Source of the DNA: Dactylellina haptotyla
Lineage: Eukaryota; Ascomycota; Orbiliomycetes; Orbiliales; Orbiliaceae
Direction of reading: 5' to 3'
Length of the DNA: 64,000 bases
Assembly: GCA_031310005.1 (NCBI GenBank)
Contig: CM062387.1
Location: forward strand, 1,488,001 to 1,552,000
In this document: positions 45,912 through 56,994 of the stretch, one piece after another
Layout of the letters: each line of letters begins with the position of its first letter
Position numbering within the stretch: position 1 is the first letter of the stretch
Notes under the pieces: model-generated
Told to the model about the DNA's origin: nothing
Seen by the model: only the letters and a program-made list of their open reading frames with translations
The model's database searches: none
Program-made: the position numbers and the translations under genes

Positions 45912-47841
45912 ATGCTGTTTTCCATTGGAGCTCTTGCGCTCTTGGCACTATCAGGTCGTGCTGCTGCACAGTCAAGTTGTGTTTGCTCTTGCACCCAAGA
46001 TGATTGTCTCAAAGGTAAGTGATACTAATATTCCAGTCAATGAGACTCTATGGAGTATCTACAGATAAGCTAATGAGATGAATTCAATGACAGTTGTGGT
46101 GGGAACATCGGCGTACCCAAGCGATGCAACAGTAGCGGACTGTAGGTCCTATCTATGGACACACAGCACTCGTGCGTCTACGTAGGTCTTGCCACCAGCC
46201 GTCCGTATTGATCTTTCTACTGACCCTTTTCCCCACGATAGAACCATCCGAGTAACTCGATATGTGACCTCCTCGACGATCACAAATACAGTGGGGGCAA
46301 CCTACACCGTTACAGTCTCGGATGGGACGACAATAACAACCACAGATCAACGTACAGTCACAAACCAGCAAACCGTAACGCTTAAAAATACTGCTACAGT
46401 GTCCGGAACGGTAACAGTTTCGGAGACAGTTACAACGCTGGAAACCGTAACAGCCACGAATACAGTTACGACTTTACAGACCGTCACTTCGGGAACCGTA
46501 TCGTTAGGCGCACCTGTTGTCATAGTCACATCGGCTGTCCCAGGAAAGAGGAGATTGCTTAGACGACAAGGTGGCTCCATCCCCGACTACGCTGCCGTCT
46601 GTGATGCATCAGCGTACTCCTCTGGATGTCAGTGTATCGGTGTTACCCTTGGTGGAACACTTTATATACAGGCCGAGTCCACGACAGTATTCGTCACCGC
46701 AACTGTTCCATGGACGCATGTCGTCTACAGCGTCCAAACCGATACTGTCACCGAAGGGAGCCGAGTGATCGAAACTCAAATACAAGAAAATACCGTTACC
46801 CAGGTTGAGACCCAAACAGAAAATACCACTCTTACCGCACTGGAAACTCAGAGTGAAGCTACGACTGTGACACAGGTAGGCACACAGTCAGAGACGAAAA
46901 CCCAGACCAATAATGTAATCATTCCACAATACACTTCGTTCGCCCTCCAACTCACCAATGATGTTATCAACGGAGATTTCATCGGTGCCTATCTATCTGT
47001 TTCTTCAACCGACAACAGAGTGGTCCTCGATAGCAATCCGGCAAACGCTGGCAGGTATCAATCCGATGCCGCTGGCAATGTTACATACTCTGGCAACTTT
47101 CCATTCGTCGCCGACGCTACGTCTTCAGGAGCCCAATTCTATAATATGGCCGCTACCACAACACTCATAGCATCAAACTGCTGGATAGATAACAACTACT
47201 TTTTCTACTGCAACGGTCCACCGAGACGCCAATTCTTCGGCGCCACAAATTCCACTGGCGACTTCAGATTCTTCACCTACGCCGGTGCGCCGGCCAATGA
47301 TTCACCCCCAGATGCAGGCCCCTTCGTCATCAAAGCCGTCCCATACCCTGCAGCAGATGCAACCACTCTCCCACCCGCCGGCGCGAAGCAAATTGTCATC
47401 CGTGCCAAATCCGTCGCCGCCAACGGCGCTTTCCAAGGCCAATACTGGGGTCTCACAGACGACGGCACAGCTTTCCCACGAGTGGTCTTCGTCAATAATG
47501 TCAACAATGCCGTCAACTTCCTCGCAGACCCTACTACTGGCCACTTCCTGGGCACGACCAACATACCCTTCATCGCGAATGCCATCAGCCAGATCGAGCA
47601 GTTTTATTATGCTTCCCTGGGCAAGCCAAAAGATATCATAAGTTGTTTTACAAGCTTAACTGATAGCAGCATCTGGTGCGAGCGAACTGGCGGAGTTAAC
47701 GGCCTACCGCAATATTTCGCGGCCGCGACGGGCGCGACCAACAATGGGTATATGGGGATTTATAATGATACCGCTAGCGTGGCGGCGAATAACCCAACTT
47801 TTGTGGTCAATTTGCAGATGGAGTACGTGCTGAATCCTTAA
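45912..47841 (+). CDS. Secreted protein with TVT repeats, Kex2-like site and duplicated C-terminal module
   Basis: Three exons are inferred: 45912-46014, 46094-46181 and 46242-47841 (introns 79 nt and 60 nt, GTAAGT and GTAGGT donors, CTAAT and CTGAC branches), giving 596 residues. Residues 1-20 are a signal peptide ending RAAAQ, followed by the cysteine-rich CVCSCTQDDC. From about 69 to 150 comes a Thr/Val repeat region (TVT every 6-8 residues) likely O-glycosylated. KRRLLRRQ at 166-173 is a probable Kex2 cleavage site. A second Thr/Val/Gln repeat (ENTVTQVETQT, EATTVTQVGTQ) spans about 235-285. The rest holds two related modules, about 297-430 and 440-590, sharing NG(D/A)F-G-Y, N(F/I)PF(V/I)A and QFY patterns. 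There is no GPI signal or membrane anchor. I do not recognise a named family. It is most likely a wall-associated or secreted protein; an adhesin-like or host-interaction role is inference. Confidence 0.82.
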
Positions 47842-48283
47842 ATATCGTAATACTGTAATGTGGTAAGTTTTTTCTTTTTGAATCAAACTATTGGTGATAG
47901 TGTTGGGGGGGGTTTTATAGTGGACGTGTAGTTTGAAAACTACAGACCTTCCAGTAAAGGAGTGGATCTGGTCTTATTAGTGTGCGTTATTTGATGTTGC
48001 TCATTTTAATATGTATACCGATGGATGATACCATTTACTAAGTTTGTATTGAATCAAAAATGTATCATAAGGGTTTTAATGGTAGCACATCGACCAAACT
48101 ATCCCAACTCTATCTATAACTTCACTGAGACTGTAGGGTTGTTGTAGGGATTGATCAGAAAAACAGAAATCTATAAGCTTTATATCTAGGGTATCTTAGA
48201 AATATGTTACAAAATATAGTACTGCAGTCCAAAACTCCGTATGTGCTCCAAGCGTGATAACAACTACCCGCGAATCCCATGCA
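47842..48283. other. Convergent 3' region between secreted-protein gene and ECO1
   Basis: 442 AT-rich bases hold the 3' ends of two converging genes. Nothing else is visible. Confidence 0.5.
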
Positions 48284-49824
48284 TCAAACAGAATCAAAGT
48301 ACATCGAAAACCCCTTCTTAGAGACCTTCGTCTCTTCTCCCCCGCCGTTCGACTCCCGCTCTTGTTTCTGATTCGCATCCACCCACTTCCAAGCAAACCA
48401 CGCCCCAGAGTCTGTCGGCTGGCTGAACGCCACCCTTTCAGTTTCCACCTTCATCCCGTACACGAAATTCTCCACAACAGAGCCTACGAGCCTCGACGCC
48501 ACGCCGTGTCTTCTATGCTTCGGACTCGTCCAGACGCGAGAGATACCCAATAACGCCGGTTGTTTCGTCGGGCTGAAGAAAGTATGCCGTTAGCAATCGC
48601 CCAATCAAATTATCTCGACCTGGATAGAAAGACAAACCTGACATCTAGCGAACAACTGATCGATCCGCTCTCGTTCGCCCGGTCTTCCGCCACACCAGCC
48701 CACTGTGCCTCCTTGATCTTCTCCGCCAGACAGAGTCCGATACATTTAGTCCCCTCAATGTAGAGATAAACTTTAAATTGCTCGCCGCCTTTATCACCGG
48801 ACGACAAATTCGCAGATTGCGCAGAACTCCACAGTACTTTCTCGGGTACCTCCTGCGCCGATAGTTCCCTATTTGCGAACCGCAGAAACTCCACTGCCTT
48901 TTTCTTCTCGGACGGGGTACTCCGCCGCGTGATTTCTACGACGTAGCATTTCGCGTTGCCTGAGGAAGAAACCGTAGCTGTGCGTTCCCCCAGCGGCAAC
49001 CTCTTGCCCGCGGGCTTCTCTCCACGTCCGGAGGTGAAGTACCGTGTAATCTGCGTCGTATTCTCCTTCTCCTCGGGTGCCACCGTACTCTTCTTCTCGT
49101 TACCCGAAGAATTCATAACAGCAGCAGTAGCAGCGGTATTAGAGCCCTTGTTTCTCCCCGCGTGTGCGACGGTAGCACCTAATTTGCCTTCCCAAACTAC
49201 GCTGCCGGCTCGGACCGTTCCAAATTCTAGTCCTTCCACGATTTGGGCGTGGTACCGTTTGTGTAACTTTGCATCCTCCGCTGTAGAGGGGACGTATTGC
49301 ATCCCGCATTCTTTGCAGGATATCTTGGGGGCACCGATCCCGTCGAGGTCGATTTGCATCTGTACTAGCTTTTGTTGCTTCTGTTGTAACGACGCTAACG
49401 AGGGTTTAGACGGCGGTGATATGGATGATTCGGAGGCGGACGTGGAATACGAGGAAGAAGAGGAGGAATCATTTGATTTGGGGGTGTTCCGTTTGAACAG
49501 CGGTTTTCGACGTGTAGAGAGGGTGAAGGAGGTTGGTTTTGTAGGTTTTGTAGATTGCTGCTGTTGTTCTGGGAGTGTGACGGGCGAGGAGGTAAATGAG
49601 TCGTCGATAGTAATATCTGATGTAGAATCAGAGGTCACCGTATCCGTTATTTTCTGCGAGATATCGGTATTATTGTCTCCTTCCTCGTCGCGAGGAGGGG
49701 ACAAGCGTATACGTTTTGAAGGTCGCTGGTCTTCATCTTGCCCACGACGGTCGACGCATTGACGTGACCTCTTCGAGTATGTGACGACGGGTCTTTTTCG
49801 TACTATTCCCGCGGTAGAAGGCAT
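48284..49824 (-). CDS. ECO1: Eco1/Ctf7 cohesin acetyltransferase
   Basis: Eco1 acetylates the Smc3 head during S phase to establish sister-chromatid cohesion. Exons are 48638-49824 and 48284-48572; the 65-nt intron has an unusual GTTTGT donor, a GCTAAC branch and a CAG acceptor, and joins SLDV to SPTKQPALLGISRVW, giving 491 residues. Residues 1-145 are disordered and Ser/Thr-rich with basic clusters. The family C2H2 finger has Cys170, Cys173, His188 and His192 (starts CKECGMQY). A Gln-rich helix just before it lies where yeast Eco1 has its PCNA-binding box, but no aromatic pair is present. The acetyltransferase fold follows, with GTKCIGLCLAE, the acetyl-CoA loop RRHGVASRLV and AFSQPTDSGAWFAWKW near the C-terminus. 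The protein is longer than yeast Eco1 (281) because of its disordered N-terminus, common in filamentous fungi. Confidence 0.94.
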
Positions 49825-52800
49825 CTGGGGCGGGTCTAGTGAGCGGTTGGGTATATGTCGTTCAACGGTATCTGGTAGGTATATGCTATCGAATTCGATA
49901 CCATATTATCGAAGAGAGCGAGTGTGTGTATGGCGGGACCAAAACAAAAACAGACCGCGTTGTTGATGCGCACGGAACAACGCGTTGTGGACACAAACAA
50001 CGTCAATCACTTGGCCCCATCGAGGCAGCTAAGCGAGCGGAGTTCTCATTGGCCGGGAGTTGTGGAATGTCACGTGCGGCTCTCCAACCTTATCGATTCT
50101 CAGATCTCGCGGGACGCATATCCTTCCCTCATCAGCGCAAGCGCCCAGAACAGACCCTACGTCGTCCCTTTCGAAACTACGATTCCAACAGCTCTCCCCG
50201 ATTCCCTTTGATCCCTGCTTTTTCCTTCCCTAGTGGAAAGTATGTAGCCGGGTTGGCATGGAAGTCGGACGCTTTCTTGGGAGGCAAAAGACAGCTGGTT
50301 TCTGGATCTTCCGCCCATTTCTTTCTCCACGATGACACCTGATGGTTTGCTCGGGTTGGAGAGAGTGGCTAGTGGTGGTTATCGGAGGCAAATTTAGCAG
50401 GTGTTCGAAAATGCGGGAGATTGGGGATACGATCTCTGTCAAATTTCGTTTGCAGCTTTAAAATTATATGATGGTCTCAACGGTTGGACAACGAGGAAAA
50501 TTAAAAAAAGAATGCGAACGTCATGGGACAGGGACTACTGCATCCGAGATTCCGAGAGAGAGAGAGGAAAAAGTGATTGCATCAGACATCAGTTCAATAA
50601 TAGTCCCAGATATTTTTGTCTTGGATTGATTTGCCGTTTCGACGATTTGAACATCTCCGCCTCGTAATATCCTGACGTTGATAGATAATCAGGGCGAATA
50701 TATCCCCTGTTTCAATAACGATCGCCATGAAATCTGGACAGGCATATCGGGTTGCAGGTTGATATACAACAGACGGGGCGAACCGCAAGTAAGCAGAGAG
50801 GTAAAAAAGTTCGAAATATTTCCCAATCATACCCTAATCCAGAACTTCACGATCTGCAACGCTTCTGGAAGTAAGTGTCTTTTGTGATTATTTTTGTTCT
50901 TTTCCAGCTGATCAGATTCGGACTGTAAGAAACCGCACAACTATTTTGAGAACAGGGGAAGAAAGAAAGCGGCAGCTCGGTTATTACCATTCGTTAAGAC
51001 GTTTCTGAATATAGCCTTCATCAAGCTAACCGCAGCGCCGATCTTCAAATGTACAGATGATGTACATGCGAGAAACATAATTATTCAACAACGGACATTC
51101 CACAATTCAAGGACAACCCGATGAGAAGGAAACCATGGGATTTGTATATTTTTGGGGGTCTTGCATTTACCGGAGAGACACGCATCGTGCAGTGTGCGTA
51201 TCCCTCCTTTGGAACCTCCCTTACTTACCTAGCAGAGATACGGTTTGGACAGGAATATTCACGAGGAGATCCGCAAGAATTGTTGCCAGAATCGGCCAAT
51301 GGCGGCAGCATGTAGGCCGTCCTCGCCTGGATATCCGTCACTTTCCTCGTGGGAAGAGTGCTAGTAGGGTGGGAAAAAGCGAATTGTGCCGTTAATCTAA
51401 GGATACTTTTTTTTTTTCAAGACAGGGCGCTGGGCTGAGGTGCTCGAGCTCGCAACCTGGGATATATCTCTTGGCTAGCAGCACGCCCACAGAAAGTGAG
51501 ACAGCAGCGAGGCCGCATATCAGAAATCTGAGAAAAGTTTTGAGACAGCAGTGACGGTACCATCGATAATGTGAGAATTTAATACCACGCAAATGTTACT
51601 CTTTGGATCCGATAGTATGATTGTTTTTTCTCAGTATAAGACACGAATCTGGACGGTGGCTTGAGTTCTGAGTGGAGAGAGAGGGAAAAAAAACCAGGCT
51701 TTTTCGGGATCTCACCAGCTTTGAGTGCATTTGTTCAAAAAATAAAATAAAATAATTATTGGGCTGTTCCCGGAGCGACTCGAGCCTCGTGTGTGCACGG
51801 GGGGCAGGTACATGTGTGAAAATTGGCTGTCACTGCTGCGAACAAGGTATTCTTATAATGTAATCCAAGCTTGTTGTTGAAAGGTCCAATATCAAGATTT
51901 AAAGAGGATCGACATTTGGTATTTCCTAGTTCGGTTAGTGAGCATGCATGAACCTTGGACTAGCTTCCCCGGTGACAGGCAAGGAGCTGGGAGGAGAGAA
52001 AAAAAGGGCATGCATGGGGTGCTTTAGGGAGTTCAAGAACTGAGCATCTATGTTAAAATGTCGGCGAATGGTTGCAAGAACAAACGATGGAAGGACGGGA
52101 TCGGTTTAGCCTGGACGTCTAATATTTAGTTTCTGATGATCAGTCAGCCTTGCCTACTGGGAGGAAAACTGTTTGGCTATTTCTGCAAGAGAAAACACTG
52201 CAGACAATTGATCGGACTAGTAGACCCCCTGCAAGGGAATAGCCGGCGGTAGTTTGCTTTGAAGGTGTAGTTGTGGTCCCTGCGTCATGGATGGAAACTT
52301 TTTTGTCGATACCCACCAGCGAGAGGTCTTCCATCGAATTCTGTGCAAGGGTACTAAATTAACAAACCGTCGCTGCTTGCTTACTTGGCAGAAGGATCGG
52401 CAATGCTATCTTCGTGGTCTTCTCTTTTTTTAATTTATTTTTTCCTCTGTGGGTCGGGGAATGGTAACGGGCAAAGTTTCTTCGGGATTGGCCATCGAGG
52501 AAGTGCTCGGATGAGATTTAATTTGGAAGAAAACAGAGTGAGTTCGGTGACGACGAGATGGAAACGGAGTGGAGAGAAATTCGAGTACACGCGGATCCAT
52601 CTGGTAAGATTAGCGGCGATCTTATAGCAGCAAATCTCTATTCTAGAAGAAATTGGCAGCTTCCCGCGAGACCAGCAGCTTCCGGGGTCGAGGATTGCTT
52701 GGGGAAGATGGGGGAGATGTGTTGCGGTGGAGGTCTCGATTCGAATGCCATCCCATGGGAAATGTGGCGCTTCTTGTCGCTGCGAGGGCCGCCCCAAGGA

Positions 52801-55800
52801 CACTACGCTTGGACCAATACGAGGAGAATTTCCAATTGAACTTCACGCCATTTCCATCGAAAATGGGCTAGTCTAACGCCACTGAGATCTTCCATTTGGG
52901 CGCTGGTGGTTTGCATCGGATCAGCCATCTCAGGCCATAACAGCATTCGCTCTTTCTTTGCATTCTTTGTTTCTTTTTCGCGGCGCGGTGAAGCTCTCGC
53001 GATGTCCACGTCCATGTGTTTTCTTTAGAGGCCGCTGCAGGTCTGCTATTTGAAAGTGGAGCTCGAAGGGAAGAGGGGAAATGGAGGAAACAAACGACAA
53101 TGAATGACAGGTTCAGATTTCCTGATAGACGGCTAGTACACAAATTCACCTACCGGCACGGTGGACCCGGAAGCGATTGCTTTTTCGATGTCACCTGTAT
53201 GCAAGCCCTTCGAGGTGGTCAACATCCGGTCGTCTCTGGTTCGCTGATGCCATTGCGATTAGCTCCATGGCTTGGATCCGTGGACATTGGTACAGAACGC
53301 ATCGTATCAACCCTAGGAGACGGCTTTCCTATTTGGCTGCCGGAGTACGAGCGCACACAGGAGAAGATGCCGTTATTGTTCCCTCCCCCTTTCTCCGTAT
53401 TTTCTTCTTCTTCTTCTGCTACTTCTTACATTTTTGTGGTTGTTCCTCGTGATCTGTGAAATATTTCGGTCTGATATCTTTCTCGTGCATTGGTGACGAG
53501 GTTTAAATTTCATATTAAAAATCCGATTTCAAATGATGAGTGACAGCTGGGTGCGTAAGCCTTTGCTTTTTCGCTTCCAAGCAACGCTGCCGCCCGAAAG
53601 TGGACACTGGGACGTCATGGGCGCCAGGGGGTTGTCTTAATCGATACCTATCAGCGTGGACGAGGTGGAGAGGACATGTGCTGTCCGGTTACGCTGGTGG
53701 CTGGCTGAAAAACCTAATTGTGGGCAATTAGACGCACCCAAATCTTAAGTGCATCTCTCTCCCTTGAAGGGTTTCCTTCGAAATTCTTCGTCTTACCTTG
53801 CCTGCAAATTTGTGGAGTCAAGGCCCGGCACGACTTGACCTGCTCGCGAGGAGAGAGCACGGCCGAGGGGTTGGCAGCGATCCCCACCGTGGTTAGCAGC
53901 TGTGGGCTTTCTGCAATTAAACCTGATCACTGGACACCGGCTCGATCGCAGAGGACTGATGAGGGCTGCAGGGTAATAAACGTGCTTGGTGGGCGGATAG
54001 ACCTGCTTGCTTTCCTGACAATGGGCGACGAACCGCAGATACCTGCTGCTGCATTCCCGGAGATTTGAATGTGATTTCCAATTCTCTGGAACCGCCGCCG
54101 GTGAGAAAGGCGAGAGTCCCTTTAAGACGTAGGACGAATTGATAATTTCCGCCGAACCCACTTTCGCGCAGCTCGATGCTATTTCGTAGTCAATCGTCCT
54201 GGCCGCATTGTGCCGTGGTTAAGCAAGTTGCATGGTGGTAGACTGGTGTATTTTTCTCGAAGAGGCCTTTCCACTCAAATAATTGCGGCCCCGAAATTAA
54301 GATATCGGGGTCCCCTGTGCACCAGCGCGATGGCGAGATACAGACCCTGAGCCGCCGATCTGCCAGTGCTATCGGACTCTGTACCTTCGCCCGCGAATAA
54401 AATTAAGACAAGCTCGAAGAAGAAAACGGTCTGGTTACTAGCATGTATAGTCCCAGTAGCTAAATTACTCTGTTTAATTAGTGTATTTCTTTTATGTTCG
54501 CTTTTAGATATTTTCCAGCCGGGGAATTTTAATTTGTGCCTTCCAGGCGTTGGCACTCCTTTACAACAAGAACTTTTTTTCTCCGTTGACGTTGTTCCTT
54601 AGTTCACTCTCTCACTCCACCCAATTCATCACCTAAGACCCGTCTCCCGACCTCGAGTCGTTCTGCCATTTCTAGGCGACAGAAACAACGTAGGTGGGTT
54701 AAGTGAATGTGTGCGTAAGATTTGGATGACCCGGCTCGGCTCATGTTACGTGGAAAACGGATTACCCGGTTCGCGGAAATATAGCCTGCTATTGATGCCC
54801 ATGCTTTTGTTTTCGTCTGTGCAGCTGGGCCACCAGCTTTTCTGTCGCCGTGAGCTTGGTTTCATATAGTTGGTTCTGTCTTCGCTTCAACCTTTCTCCA
54901 CGTTTTTTTTTTTTTTTCCCTTAACCACTAACGAGATCCCACAGCTCTGGTCTAGTGCACACAAGGGCATATCCACAGGAGGAGGAAAATCACGACCAAG
55001 TACCCCAAGCATTCGCGGACTTGGGCGGGTGACTTGTCAGGACCAACCCAGGGGAGAAGAGAAGAAAAAGAAAAAAGAAACGAAACAATAACTAGAAAGA
55101 AGGAAAGCCACTTCAGAGGCATTCTTGGTCGTTGGAAGGTGTCACTAAAACTGATAACAGGTTTGATACGCCGCCGTTGATGCAAAATGCATTCCTGATC
55201 CCAGACAAACGCTGTTGCCCACATGCACTGACTTCTTTGATTCTTAGCCCCTGCTTCTTGTTATAGTCCGCTATTGCAGAATCTGCAGCGGTTTGTCTTC
55301 AATAACAGCAGATATCCATCTCCTTGCCCACTGAGGTGTCGAATCCGGGTGGCCTGGGCGACGGGGGACCAAGCTTTCTTCCTCACTTCTTAGAGTCTTG
55401 AGCTCTCTTGACAGGAGGTCGTCAAGACCCTAGCCAAACCATCTCCACATCACAGGAGAGATTTTAACCTACATGGTATAGTGTCCTTCTAAATTCCGCT
55501 AAGCTTAGCTTACTACAATATACCCTCCTTCTTGTCGCCTTTATTCTGCCCCAACCCCTCGTCTAATAGGCTTTGATAGTAGCAGCCGACAGCCACAAAC
55601 ACACCCTCTGTCTGTCACACACCACAAAAGCCCAGCTATCCCACGCCGTTGACGCAACCCGGTTGTTTTGCATCATCATCATACAGCGCTGTCCTGAGCA
55701 GTGCCTGCACATTCCTGTAGGTTCTAACCCGCTCGTGGCCACTGCATCTTGCTGGCCAGCAGTCCAAAAAAATTGAAAGAACGGCGGCCCTGCACCCCCC

Positions 55801-56994
55801 TCCTAGCCCTCTGCCCACGCCCCTTGGAAATCCTTTCGGCGAGGACGATCATTTCCTCTACGGAACCGCCTTACTTGCAGCAATTGTTAGTTGCAATCTA
55901 CTTTGTTCGAATCTCCATTTTACTTCTCAAGGCAATTCCTAATTTCGAGAGTTGGGGGTATAATAAATATATGGCAAGTCATCAGCGGGCAACAGAAAGG
56001 GACAGGAAGTAAGAACAAGAAACCAAAGAAAAAGAAATAAATAACACGAGGAGGGGTGTTCGTCGATCCTAGTCTTACCACTGGGGGCTTTTCTCGCCTA
56101 CTTTGTAGTCCATAATAGTCCTGACTGCCAAACGGGCTAAGACTGGACGACCCAAGATCCATACCACCATTAACTAACTCGTCAAAGTTCATCCCGAGTA
56201 TTCCGTGTCAAGGGAAAATTCTAGGAAGAAAAAATAAAAATAAGGCTATAGCTAAACTCGGTCCGGATACTTGGTGTTTCCTAACTGACCCCCCCAAAAT
56301 AATCAATAATCACTCTGTTTCTCACAGTCGTCATTGCGGCATTGCCCTTCACTCACACATTGTTCCGATAGGGCTGCGGTGAGCCTTGCTTTTCCTCACT
56401 GCAGCTAGCTTTCTCTTTCCGCTTGCTGAAGAGACGAACCTGCTGCTCTTTCGCTCTCGCTGGTTCTGCATTTGTTCCAGCAAAACTTTTAATTATTACT
56501 GTCTTTTTCTGTCGCTATCGTTCGAGCTGAGCTTGTCGACGGCACCATCAGTTGTCCTTTGCACTCCTGAATTCCCGTCCTCTCGTTATTTGTTCGGACT
56601 ACCCCTCATAGGAACACTCTTTCGCCCCCATTCTACCGTCGTAGACCGACAAGAGACGAAGAACGGACCCAGAAATCTGACGAACTCTTCGACCACTAGC
56701 CTGCGTCACATTTAAAGATATATTACAACAAAGTATACGAGCTGTCAAGAAACTGCAGCTGCCTGCTTACATGCAGCCTACGGAGACAGTTGACTTGTCA
56801 TCAGTTCATTCGATTGCTCGACTTGTCCGCTCGAGTTTGGATTCCTCTTTCGTTCTCCCCACAATAAAATTTGATGGTCATGAATATATGATCGCTCGAA
56901 TCACGACTTTGTATTCGATCTCGTGTCCTTATTAACCGTTCCTCACGAACCCTTTTGAGTGGCAAAGTCTTGCCTTTCCCAGGGAAATTATACC
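49825..56994. other. 7.2-kb stretch without a supportable gene
   Basis: All open frames are short and lack family character; the longest (53016-53459, plus) has no supporting splice partners. Long T runs occur near 51,408 and 54,904. The right end, from about 56,300, is pyrimidine-rich and probably includes promoter and leader of the histidine kinase gene. No RNA gene or repeat element was identified. Confidence 0.45.

Noticed and set aside
53016-53459. 147-codon plus-strand frame
   Set aside because: Starts close to a polypyrimidine stretch, has no family character and ends in low-complexity Ser; judged chance.
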